Under the pieces are notes generated by a model, which saw nothing but the letters and a program-made list of their open reading frames with translations, searched no databases and was not told the DNA's origin. A program made the translations under genes and the position numbers. 8,691 nt of DNA from an uncultured Spartobacteria bacterium (lineage in GTDB: Bacteria; Verrucomicrobiota; Verrucomicrobiia; Chthoniobacterales; Terrimicrobiaceae): assembly GCA_937960895.1 (NCBI GenBank), contig CALCJD010000062.1, forward strand, positions 1 to 8,691, in the 5' to 3' direction. Shown piece by piece: positions 1 through 6,459 of this stretch. Position 1 is the first letter of the stretch. The number at the start of each line of letters is the position of its first letter.

Positions 1-150
1 TGTCAAGCCAATTGGAAGGCATGTCTTGCTGCGGGTTGCAAGGATGGGTTGGCCGCCGTCAAAGAAGAAAAAGAGATGTCCCTCAAGAACATGGGATTTG
101 CGGGTTCGCAGGAGAGGAAAGGGGTGCTTTTTGCAACCAACGGTGAATGA
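1..150 (+). CDS. Possible 3' end of a gene entering from the left edge, unknown function
   Basis: The first reading frame of the window is open from base 1 for 49 codons and stops at TGA 148-150. The peptide has a balanced, soluble, protein-like composition: a Cys-rich start (Cys at codons 1, 8 and 13), a charged Lys/Glu stretch around codons 20-25, then a Gly/Ser/Arg-containing tail. An overlapping frame that starts at 26 is rich in Lys, Arg and Trp and looks less like protein. No domain or family is recognised, and no start is visible because the gene would begin outside the window. The next 2 kb is full of decayed genes, so this could itself be a remnant. The call rests only on frame openness and composition. 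Confidence 0.33.
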   Translation, partial: CQANWKACLAAGCKDGLAAVKEEKEMSLKNMGFAGSQERKGVLFATNGE

Positions 151-509
151 GGAGGTTACGTTATCCGGCGCTTTCTTTTGTTTTCGAATCCGGGCGGCGG
201 TGGGAGACCGATTCGCGTGGTCACGTGATGGTGGAGCGAAGATTGGCGGGATCCCCTGCAGAAAGATCTTGGAAAAGTCCCGCTCTGTCGGGGAGAGAAG
301 GGAAATTCCACAAACGGAAATTTACGCGGGTAATTATCCGTGGGGACATTTCCCGTGGAAGGGGGACGATTTCCGGTGTGAGGGCGGAAACTGCGGCGAC
401 GTGCGCTTCTGGAACATCGTGATTTCCAACGACGGGCCGGGCGTGCTCAGCGCAAAGACGCGAGATTGCCCGTTGTTCGCCTGTGCTCAACCCTTCCTTT
501 CATCATTTT
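151..509. other. Gap with no convincing gene
   Basis: No intact gene can be supported in these 359 bases. One plus-strand frame is open throughout, and between about 320 and 455 it reads like protein (Trp, Phe, Asn and Gly rich, with FWNIVISNDGPG at about 407-442). The flanks in the same frame are Arg-rich and implausible. This may be a decayed fragment of a secreted protein. A GGAGG sequence at 151-155 resembles a ribosome binding site, but no credible coding region begins 5-10 bases after it. No clear promoter or terminator was found. Confidence 0.4.
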
Positions 510-1275
510 ATGAAGCCAAGTCGTCTGCTCCGCGAAGCCAAGCAAGGAAAGTTGGCCACGGTTTTCAAATTGAGCATTCCTCATCCCGCCATCGTCGACA
601 TGTGCGGGCTCGCGGGATTCTCCGCCGTCTGGCTCTGCAACGAACATGGGCCGAATGATTGGAACGACCTTGCCTATTGTGTGAGGGCGGCCCGCAATTT
701 TGACATGGACGTGAGCCTTCGGGTCTCCAAAGGCTCCTACAGCGATTACCTCAAACCCATTGAAATCGATGCGGCCGGGATCATGGTTCCGTTACCACGG
801 CGGAGGAGGCCTGGCGGGTCGTGGACACCTGTCGGACATTCCCCCTGGGCAACAGGCCTGTGGACGGGGGCAACACGGACAGAGACTATTGTCAGCTTCC
901 GGTGGGGAATATGCCCGCCGTTTGAATGAGGAAAAACTGATTATTTTGCAAATTCAATCCCCTGAGGGAGTGACGAATGCCGAGGAAATCGCTTCGGTTC
1001 CCGGCTATGATTTCCTGATGTTTGGACCGGGCGATTTTGCGCACCGCATCGGCAAGATTGGGCAAATCGATTCCCCGGAAGTTGAGGAGGCCCGGCGGAA
1101 GATGGAGGCTGCCGCCGCAGGTCATGGCAAAATGGGATTTTACACGGGACCCCGGACCAAGCCCGCGGATCTTCTCCAGCGGGGCTACCGGGCGACCACC
1201 TTGGGCTCAGATGTCCGTGTGCTTGGCTCCTCCATGCAATCCCTGCTCAAGGGTTTTCATGCCAATTCCGTTTGA
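510..1275 (+). pseudogene. HpcH/HpaI aldolase family gene, broken by two frameshifts
   Basis: Read across three frames, this gives one class II 2-keto-3-deoxy-sugar-acid aldolase of about 255 aa, the usual family length. Segment 1 (510 to about 790) begins at ATG 510 and contains EHGPND, which holds the conserved histidine, and LRVSKG, which holds the conserved arginine. Segment 2 (about 791-906) carries TTAEEAWRVVD and RPVDGGNTDRDY. Segment 3 (907-1275) carries EYARRLNEE and the metal-site region FGPGDF, and ends at TGA 1273-1275. Both breaks fit the loss of a single G in a G run (CCGGTT to CCGTT near 790, and GGGGG to GGGG at 904-907); the first could also be a 4-base loss. The usual metal-binding Glu of the QIE motif is Gln here (955-957). 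No good ribosome binding site precedes ATG 510; an in-frame GTG lies at 483. The family cleaves 2-keto-3-deoxy sugar acids to pyruvate plus an aldehyde using a divalent metal. This copy should be inactive unless the frameshifts are assembly errors. Confidence 0.8.
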
Positions 1276-1317
1276 TAACGGCTTGGTCTGATCCTGCCTT
1301 CCCTCCTGTCGCGTAAG

Positions 1318-1799
1318 AAACTTTCCACTGACATCCACCAGCCATTCGAGGGTGAGGGAGGCCGGAAGGCCGGGGAGCACTTATCCATCGGACACTCCCC
1401 GCCCTCGGCATGCACACAGTGGGTCGCGCCGCTGATCACCCGATCCGGGGAGGGGAACTCGGGCGCGGAGGATGAGTTGCTGATTTTCGCGCTGCGGGCC
1501 ATGTCGACGGGATCTTCATTGCGCACGCCGATGAGGAAACAGTCGTTTCGCAGAAGCGTCTGTTGCAGATCACGGAGCTTCTGCCGGTTTCCAACGAGGT
1601 CGACGGGATCCACGCCCGTCTGCGTGCAGAGGGCGGCGGCCGTTCCGACTCCCTGCCCGACCATGCCGCATGTGGCCATCACACGGGTTGAGGTAAACGC
1701 GATGTGCGAAGCGGAAATGTTGCGGCCTGCAAAAAGCAAATTCGGGATGCTTTGGGGGAAGCAGGCGCAAAGCGGGATGTCGCAGAGGTGGGGTACCTC
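1318..1799 (-). pseudogene. Remnant of an FAD-dependent oxidoreductase (FAD_oxidored family), C-terminal part only
   Basis: On the minus strand, codons from about 1799 down encode a typical C-terminal part of the FAD_oxidored family common in PVC genomes. It shows the block SIPNLLFAGRNISASHIAF, then STRVMATCGMVGQGVGTAAA, then LQQTLLRNDCFLIGV and DPVDMARSAKIS, which normally leads into a beta-sandwich tail. Near 1395-1350 the tail is broken: motifs resembling WISAP and GLPASLTLEW appear in two different alternative frames, so at least two frameshifts lie within about 40 bases. Homology fades after the VDVSGKF codons at about 1318. Upstream, the frame stays open to an ATG at 1943 but looks non-coding, and the N-terminal FAD-binding half (GxGxxG) is missing. 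The remnant lies tail-to-tail with the broken aldolase, 42 bases away. It cannot make a working enzyme. Confidence 0.78.
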
Positions 1800-2100
1800 A
1801 GCCCGGACATTCCGCCTCCGGCCTGTATTGGGGTGCGGGGGCGCCGGAAAACCATCAGGAATTATTCCCCTGAGGCAGAGGTGGGGTCCGTTTGGAAGCC
1901 TCTCTTCGAGGGCGCCGACAACCACCAGCGTCTGCGCGGTCATACCCTGGGAAATCCGGTCCAGGCCGAGGCCCTGCGCATTGCCATCACGGAGAGGCCT
2001 CGGCCCGCCCTGTGGAAGTTCGCGTTTGCTGATCCCGTGCTTCCAAAGAAACAGGGCATAACCCGTTCAGGCAGACGCCATACCGAGAAACGGTTCCATC

Positions 2101-2118
2101 GAATTACGCAAGTAATTT
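2101..2118 (+). promoter_or_regulatory. Inverted repeat / tetraloop hairpin upstream of the cluster
   Basis: AATTAC (2102-2107) and GTAATT (2112-2117) are perfect inverted repeats around the four bases GCAA, and G2101/T2118 can add a G-U pair in RNA. As RNA this is a 6-7 bp stem closed by C-G with a GNRA-type tetraloop (GCAA). As DNA it is a 16-bp palindrome of the kind transcription regulators bind. It ends 48 bases before the start codon at 2166, so it may be an operator or a leader hairpin. The stem is AT-rich and no T run follows, so an intrinsic terminator is unlikely. The symmetry is directly visible; a function is guesswork. Confidence 0.3.
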
Positions 2119-2156
2119 CTGCTTGATCCCTCCGTCCTGGAATGCTTGGGTTCCCT

Positions 2157-2160
2157 GAGG
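2157..2160 (+). promoter_or_regulatory. Ribosome binding site choosing the start at 2166
   Basis: GAGG sits five bases before ATG 2166. The alternative in-frame ATG at 2142 has no purine-rich site in front of it, and using it would put eight extra residues before the signal peptide. Position 2166 is therefore the better start. Confidence 0.55.
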
Positions 2161-2165
2161 CCATA

Positions 2166-2885
2166 ATGATCAGGAATTTCTCCCTCCGAACGTTTCTCCC
2201 CCCTCTGTGCGCCGTGGGTTTTGTTTTGGGCGCCGCCATCCCCGGACAGGCCGCGGGCGACGAGTTGATTGTCGGCGGTGACATGGGCAGCCTCGAGATG
2301 TGGGATCCACCATCGGTTCCCAGTTCGGCGAAGCGGGAAATCATCGACGAGAACAGCGTGTTTGTGGAGGTGTATTCGTCGAACGGCAAATGTGTGAAGT
2401 TGGTGGATTCGCCGAAATTGGTTCACCAGAAGTATATGCGGCAGTCGATTTCTCCGGGAACGGGCAAGCTGGTGTGGAGTTTTGATTATAAGCGGATGGA
2501 AGGCGAGAATGACCCCCAGGACGGCGGATTTGTGGTCCGACTCTCCAGCGGAGGCAAATCGGTCATTGGAGTGGCCATTGGGAATGCGGTCACCGTCAAC
2601 GCCTTTCACGGAAAGAATTCCCGTGTCATGAAACCCCCGCTGCATATGCGTGGAGTCTGGTATCATTTCCGGGCCGAATTGGATCTGGAGTCCCAACGGG
2701 TTTCCGCGAGGCTGATCTCCGAACTCGGAGATACTTTCGAATTTGAGGAGGTGAATTTGGTTCCTGCGGATGGCGCCGATGCTTCGAGGGTTGATGAAAT
2801 TACCGTTGGGGCCAACAACGGCGCCGGTCCGGGTTATTCCCAGCCCATTCTTTTCGACAACTTTTCCCTCCGGCCGGCGCAGTAA
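2166..2885 (+). CDS. Secreted concanavalin A-like beta-sandwich protein (possible carbohydrate-binding)
   Basis: The protein is 239 aa. Residues 1-30 form a signal peptide: Arg3 and Arg8, a hydrophobic core from about 9 to 25, and a likely cleavage after GQAA, so the mature protein is exported. The rest (about 33-239) alternates short hydrophobic strands with polar turns and resembles LamG/concanavalin A-like jelly rolls seen in PVC secreted proteins. Strand-like blocks are KLVWSFDYKR (101-110), GGFVVRLSS (120-128), GVWYHFRAELDLESQRVSA (163-181) and a closing ILFDNFSLRPA (228-238), the last typical of the final strand of these folds. No catalytic residues are evident, so glycan binding or a structural role is more likely than hydrolysis. 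It is the first gene of a tight plus-strand cluster, and its stop lies 4 bases before the DUF4838 start. Codon choice appears less GC-rich at third positions than in the DUF4838 gene. The exact family is not certain. Confidence 0.75.
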   Translation: MIRNFSLRTFLPPLCAVGFVLGAAIPGQAAGDELIVGGDMGSLEMWDPPSVPSSAKREIIDENSVFVEVYSSNGKCVKLVDSPKLVHQKYMRQSISPGTGKLVWSFDYKRMEGENDPQDGGFVVRLSSGGKSVIGVAIGNAVTVNAFHGKNSRVMKPPLHMRGVWYHFRAELDLESQRVSARLISELGDTFEFEEVNLVPADGADASRVDEITVGANNGAGPGYSQPILFDNFSLRPAQ

Positions 2886-2889
2886 GGCC

Positions 2890-5481
2890 ATGTTCTCTGT
2901 TCGCGTCTCACTTTTCGCGGTTCTTTCGTTCTTCTGGACCGCGTCCCTGATTCTTGCTTCATCCCCCAAACATGCGTTCAGCCCGAATGGCGTTCAGCCG
3001 CGGGCCGGAACGGAGGTCGTTGTGGCGTCCGATGGCGCGGCCAGGGTGCCGATCACCATTGCCCCGCAGGCCTCTCCGGTCACCCGGGAGGCTGCGAAGA
3101 CGCTCGCGGATTTTCTGAAACGGATCACGGGAGGGGATTTTTCCATTGAAACGGGCGCGGAGCCCCGGGGCATCACCGTGGGAACCCTGACGGAATTCCC
3201 GGATGCTTCGCTGAACGAGGTCCTGAAGATCGGCGAGTGGAATGACGGGCGCGAGGCCTTTGCGATCCGCACCGGAGCGAACGGGATCCGGTTGATCGGC
3301 GGCGCCGACCTCGGAGCGCAGCACGCGGTGCACCGGTTTCTTGAACTGATGGGGGTACGGCGGTTTTTCCCGAGCCGCGAGTGGGAGATCGTGCCGGACA
3401 AGCCGGATCTGGTTTTTGATGCCGAGGAAGAGTCCCGGCCCGCCATTCTGAGCCGGCGGGTGTGGATGGCCTTTGGCATGGGATTTGGTCCGAGTGGCGA
3501 ACGGCGTAAGGCGGATCAGAAAGCCTGGGAACGTCACAACCGGATGGATCACTCGCTCGAGGTGCGGAACGCGCACATGTATCAGGCCGTCTATCGGAAC
3601 CATAAGGCGGAGTTCGACGCCAACAAGGAGACTTATTACGCCGAGATCAAAGGCCGCACGGACAAGCCGGGCAAGTTCAATCTGGCGAATCCGCGGGTGC
3701 GGGAACTGATCATCCAAACCGCGCTCAGTCCGCTCGATCGGGCCGATGGAAAGAAGGTGGATATGCTCAGCATCGAGCCGAGCGACGGTGGAGGATGGTC
3801 GGAAAGTCCGGAAAACAGGGCGCTCGGATCCAACTCGGACCGGGCCGCAGGACTGGCCAATGATCTGGCCCGGGCCCTCGACGCGATGGGCCGCAAGGAT
3901 GTGCAAATCGGCCTGCTCGCATATTTTCAGCATGCGGACCCGCCCTCGGGGGATCTGGACCCGCGCGTCCATGTCATGCTCGCGACCAGGATGTATGGCG
4001 GTCTGTATGACCTTCCGAAGCTGAAGGAACTTTGGAAACAGAAGACCGCGAATCTCGGCATTTACGACTACTACGCGACCTATGTGTGGGGCCAGGAGCG
4101 CCTGCGGGATCCCGGCGCCTATTTCCCCGCCGCCGATCCGGCCCGGGTGGCGGCGGATCTCGATGAGTACATCAACGACCTGAAGATCCGGTCCATTTCC
4201 GCCGAAAGCCTCGGCAACTGGGGGTTTTATGGTCCGGGTTATTACGTCGCGGTGCACAAGATGTGGGATCCGCGCAGCGATCCCGCCGCGCTGCTGAGCG
4301 ATTTTTACGAAAAGGCCTTCGGTCCCGCGGCGGAGCCGATGCGGGCCTTTTACGAACTGCTTTTTCCGTCCAGCGGCCGGCTGGCGAACTACGACACGCT
4401 GCGACGGCTCTATGAACGGCTCGACGCCGCCGCCCAAGCCGCCCGGGACGAGGCGCCGGTGCTGACGCGAATCAACCGCCTGAAACAATTGCTCCATGCC
4501 AATATGCTCACCTTCCGCGGCATGCTGGAAACGGACGAGGAAAAGAAGAAGGCGTTGAAAGTCGATTATTACACGCTGGTTCACCGAACCGAGGACAGTG
4601 ACATCATGGCTGCGGTGCCCGTGCTGACCCAATCCGCGCCGGCAGACAAACTGCTGAACCTGAAGGGACGCAAATTGACGGAGATGCCGTGGAGCGGAGC
4701 TCCGCCGATGACCGATGAGGAAACGGAAGAACGGTTCCGGGCCGACCTTGAGTTTCTGTCCCAGTTCGGTCCGGCTGTGGAGCCGGTGTCCTTCAGCTCC
4801 GACCTGGCCGTGGTGGCGTTGTCCGATGAACCGCGCAAAACCCGCATCTCCGCCCGGGAATCGGGGGCGCTGACCTTTGTGAGCACGGACGGCGCTCCGG
4901 TGACGGTGACGTTCCAACTCGATGCCTCTTCGCGAGAAGGGGGAGGGGAGGTGAGCTACCTGGTGTTCGATGACAAAGGCGCGAAAGTGGCCAAGGGAAC
5001 CGTTCCTGTAGACAAAGAGAAGCGGGTTTTGCGGTCCGTTGAGGTTGCGGTTCCCGGCCCCGGCACCTACCGGTTCCAGATTCCCGAATACCGTGGAATG
5101 GCATTTGGGCCGGAAACGTCCGCGCCCTGTGCCGTGGTCGTCCGCCCGGACGACGGCGGGAGCTATCAGGCGAGCGCCGGCGAATTGCCCCTGGCCATTT
5201 ACGTGCCGAAAGGAACCCGCGAAATTGTTGCCCATGTGGGCATGACCAAAGACCGCAAGCTGCGTCTCATCGATTCGGCGGGAAGGACTCATGAGGGCGA
5301 GGGCGTCTTCGGGATCGTGCAGCTGTCTGTTCCGGAGGGGGAGGATGGGAAACTCTGGACGCTCGCGAATGGACAAAAAATCGCGCCCCTCTATTTCTAC
5401 AACATCCCAAACATGTACAGCCTCGACACCAAACGCGCTTTGCTGCCTCGCGAGGTCGCGCAGGCGGACGGATTGTTGTGA
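2890..5481 (+). CDS. Secreted DUF4838 protein, alpha-glucuronidase-like glycoside hydrolase (predicted)
   Basis: The protein is 863 aa from ATG 2890. This start gives a signal peptide (residues 1-23, cleavage near LILA/SS) and directly follows the upstream stop; a frame opening at 2770 would overlap that gene and hide the signal. Residues about 41-177 form a domain like the N-terminal domain of GH67 alpha-glucuronidases (TREAAKTLADFLKRITGG at 65-82, HAVHRFLELMGVRRFFPS at 145-162). Residues about 185-495 are the DUF4838 core, a predicted TIM-barrel, with SIEPSDGGG (294-302), IGLLAYFQHADPP (340-352), SAESLGNWGFYGPGYY (437-452) and WDPRSDPAALL (459-469). Glu296, Asp299 and Glu439 are candidate catalytic or binding residues. 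Residues 500-625 are mostly helical, and 630-863 look like one or two beta-sandwich modules. By family, it probably acts on an exported uronic-acid-containing or similar glycan; the substrate is unknown. It is probably co-transcribed with both neighbours. Confidence 0.9.
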   Translation: MFSVRVSLFAVLSFFWTASLILASSPKHAFSPNGVQPRAGTEVVVASDGAARVPITIAPQASPVTREAAKTLADFLKRITGGDFSIETGAEPRGITVGTLTEFPDASLNEVLKIGEWNDGREAFAIRTGANGIRLIGGADLGAQHAVHRFLELMGVRRFFPSREWEIVPDKPDLVFDAEEESRPAILSRRVWMAFGMGFGPSGERRKADQKAWERHNRMDHSLEVRNAHMYQAVYRNHKAEFDANKETYYAEIKGRTDKPGKFNLANPRVRELIIQTALSPLDRADGKKVDMLSIEPSDGGGWSESPENRALGSNSDRAAGLANDLARALDAMGRKDVQIGLLAYFQHADPPSGDLDPRVHVMLATRMYGGLYDLPKLKELWKQKTANLGIYDYYATYVWGQERLRDPGAYFPAADPARVAADLDEYINDLKIRSISAESLGNWGFYGPGYYVAVHKMWDPRSDPAALLSDFYEKAFGPAAEPMRAFYELLFPSSGRLANYDTLRRLYERLDAAAQAARDEAPVLTRINRLKQLLHANMLTFRGMLETDEEKKKALKVDYYTLVHRTEDSDIMAAVPVLTQSAPADKLLNLKGRKLTEMPWSGAPPMTDEETEERFRADLEFLSQFGPAVEPVSFSSDLAVVALSDEPRKTRISARESGALTFVSTDGAPVTVTFQLDASSREGGGEVSYLVFDDKGAKVAKGTVPVDKEKRVLRSVEVAVPGPGTYRFQIPEYRGMAFGPETSAPCAVVVRPDDGGSYQASAGELPLAIYVPKGTREIVAHVGMTKDRKLRLIDSAGRTHEGEGVFGIVQLSVPEGEDGKLWTLANGQKIAPLYFYNIPNMYSLDTKRALLPREVAQADGLL

Positions 5482-5502
5482 AGCGGAATTGCCGCTGACT
5501 GC

Positions 5503-6429
5503 ATGAAAACGAAAAACACATCATCAGGTGCCGTCCCCGGCAGTGCCGTCTGGCATGATCTTTCCCTTCCCGGGTACACGCCGCCCGAAGTGCCGTCCTG
5601 GGCTCGGGAAAAGGGTCCCGAATGGATGGAGCGCTTCCGGGGAATCAACGGGCTAAGTGCGGCCTGGCAGCGGTGTTTTGACGGTCCCAATGCTCCGGGC
5701 ACGGCGGGGATCGATCGCTATCAGGCCAATCATTTCATTCCTTTCCGACCGGAAACCGCGCGTTATCTGCAGGAAGAGTATACGCCCTTGGAGGTGCGCT
5801 ATGTGCCCGGAACGTATCCCGAATTGGAAGAAATCGCGGCCGCCGCCGTGCGATCCCGAACCGATGTGGAGGCCAAAGCGGAGGCTTTGTTGATGGGGCC
5901 GGGCCGTGCGTTGAAGCATCCGTATATTCCGCCGCTGGGACCGGTGATTTCGCCCTCCCGGAATTTGGACGAACTGGCTTTGCTCCGGTCCGGCTGCGCC
6001 TGGTGCAACGAACAGGCCCGGGTCTTTGTCCGTCTGTGCCAGACGCAAAATATTCCGGCTCGGCTGATTCATTTGTTTTACAGTACTCCGCCGATCGGAC
6101 ACACCATTGCGGAGTTCCACAACGGCCGGAGTTGGTGTCTCGTAGATGCGTCTTATTTCATCGTTTTCCGGACGGAAGACGGCACGACATTGTCAGCTGC
6201 GGATTGCCATGATCGCGGTGCCGGCCAGCGCCGGTACAGCGAACTCGCCGCCGCCGCCATCCGTCGCTTGGTGAAGGAGGGCGAAAAATGCCCGCCGGAA
6301 GAACGGGATCCGCGCCTCGAGAATTTTCTCGCCGAACGGCGGCCCGTCACCGAGGAGTTCTGCTTCGCGCAATTGGAGAGCTTCGGTGTGATAAACTACC
6401 CGCTTCCGGGCAAAAATGGGGAAACCTGA
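5503..6429 (+). CDS. Transglutaminase-like (papain-fold) protein
   Basis: The protein is 308 aa. Residues about 155-220 carry the transglutaminase-like core: GCAWCNEQARVFVRL with Cys168 as the likely nucleophile, IGHTIAEFHNGRSW with His200, and CLVDASYF with Asp215, in the family's Cys-His-Asp order and spacing. Members may act as peptidases, amidases or cross-linkers, so the reaction cannot be assigned. The first 150 residues are family-unknown, Pro/Trp-rich and without a membrane segment. No signal peptide is seen, unlike the two upstream genes, so it is predicted cytoplasmic unless made as part of a longer product. It starts 21 bases after the DUF4838 stop and in the same frame, with one TGA and seven sense codons between. 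No ribosome binding site lies at normal spacing (the purine-rich GAAGCGGAA is about 14 bases away), which suggests translational coupling. The gene ends 30 bases from the convergent DUF4838 gene. Confidence 0.85.
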   Translation: MKTKNTSSGAVPGSAVWHDLSLPGYTPPEVPSWAREKGPEWMERFRGINGLSAAWQRCFDGPNAPGTAGIDRYQANHFIPFRPETARYLQEEYTPLEVRYVPGTYPELEEIAAAAVRSRTDVEAKAEALLMGPGRALKHPYIPPLGPVISPSRNLDELALLRSGCAWCNEQARVFVRLCQTQNIPARLIHLFYSTPPIGHTIAEFHNGRSWCLVDASYFIVFRTEDGTTLSAADCHDRGAGQRRYSELAAAAIRRLVKEGEKCPPEERDPRLENFLAERRPVTEEFCFAQLESFGVINYPLPGKNGET

Positions 6430-6459
6430 GAGGCGCCTGCGCATCCCGTCCCGGCCTTC
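6430..6459. other. Short convergent intergenic gap
   Basis: Only 30 bases separate the stop codons of two genes pointing at each other. They are GC-rich with small GCGC symmetries, but there is no clear stem followed by a T run on either strand. Transcripts from the two sides probably overlap at their 3' ends or rely on a terminator that is not visible here. Confidence 0.4.

Larger units (their letters stand above)
1800..2165. other. Degenerate and intergenic stretch upstream of the intact cluster
   Basis: No gene is supported here. On the minus strand the oxidoreductase remnant's frame remains open to 1943, but the translation is Pro/Arg-rich and matches nothing recognisable. Fragments in neighbouring frames up to about 2060 may be heavily decayed parts of the same gene. 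The last 100 bases or so must contain the promoter and leader of the cluster starting at 2166. No confident -35/-10 pair was seen. A short hairpin is at 2101-2118, and a loose dyad GAAACGGTTCC is at 2087-2097. Confidence 0.45.

Noticed and set aside
151..160. GGAGG as a ribosome binding site for a gene near 160
   Set aside because: No start codon at suitable spacing opens a protein-like frame.
26..658. A 210-codon plus-strand frame taken as one gene
   Set aside because: It crosses into the aldolase in the wrong frame, is Arg-rich at both ends and overlaps a more protein-like frame at 1-150.
2770..2889. Upstream extension of the DUF4838 gene to an ATG at 2770
   Set aside because: It would overlap the preceding gene by over 100 bases and place 40 Arg/Pro-rich residues before an obvious signal peptide; ATG 2890 fits better.
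2067..2969. A 300-codon open frame on the minus strand
   Set aside because: It is antisense to the secreted beta-sandwich gene, which has a signal peptide, a ribosome binding site and operon spacing. The antisense translation resembles nothing.
2959..5376. An 805-codon open frame on the minus strand
   Set aside because: It lies fully antisense to the DUF4838 gene, is rich in Arg, His and Pro, and shows no domain or signal. It is a shadow of the GC-rich coding strand.
6430..6459. A bidirectional intrinsic terminator between the convergent genes
   Set aside because: The small GC-rich symmetries do not form a solid stem and there is no T run on either side.
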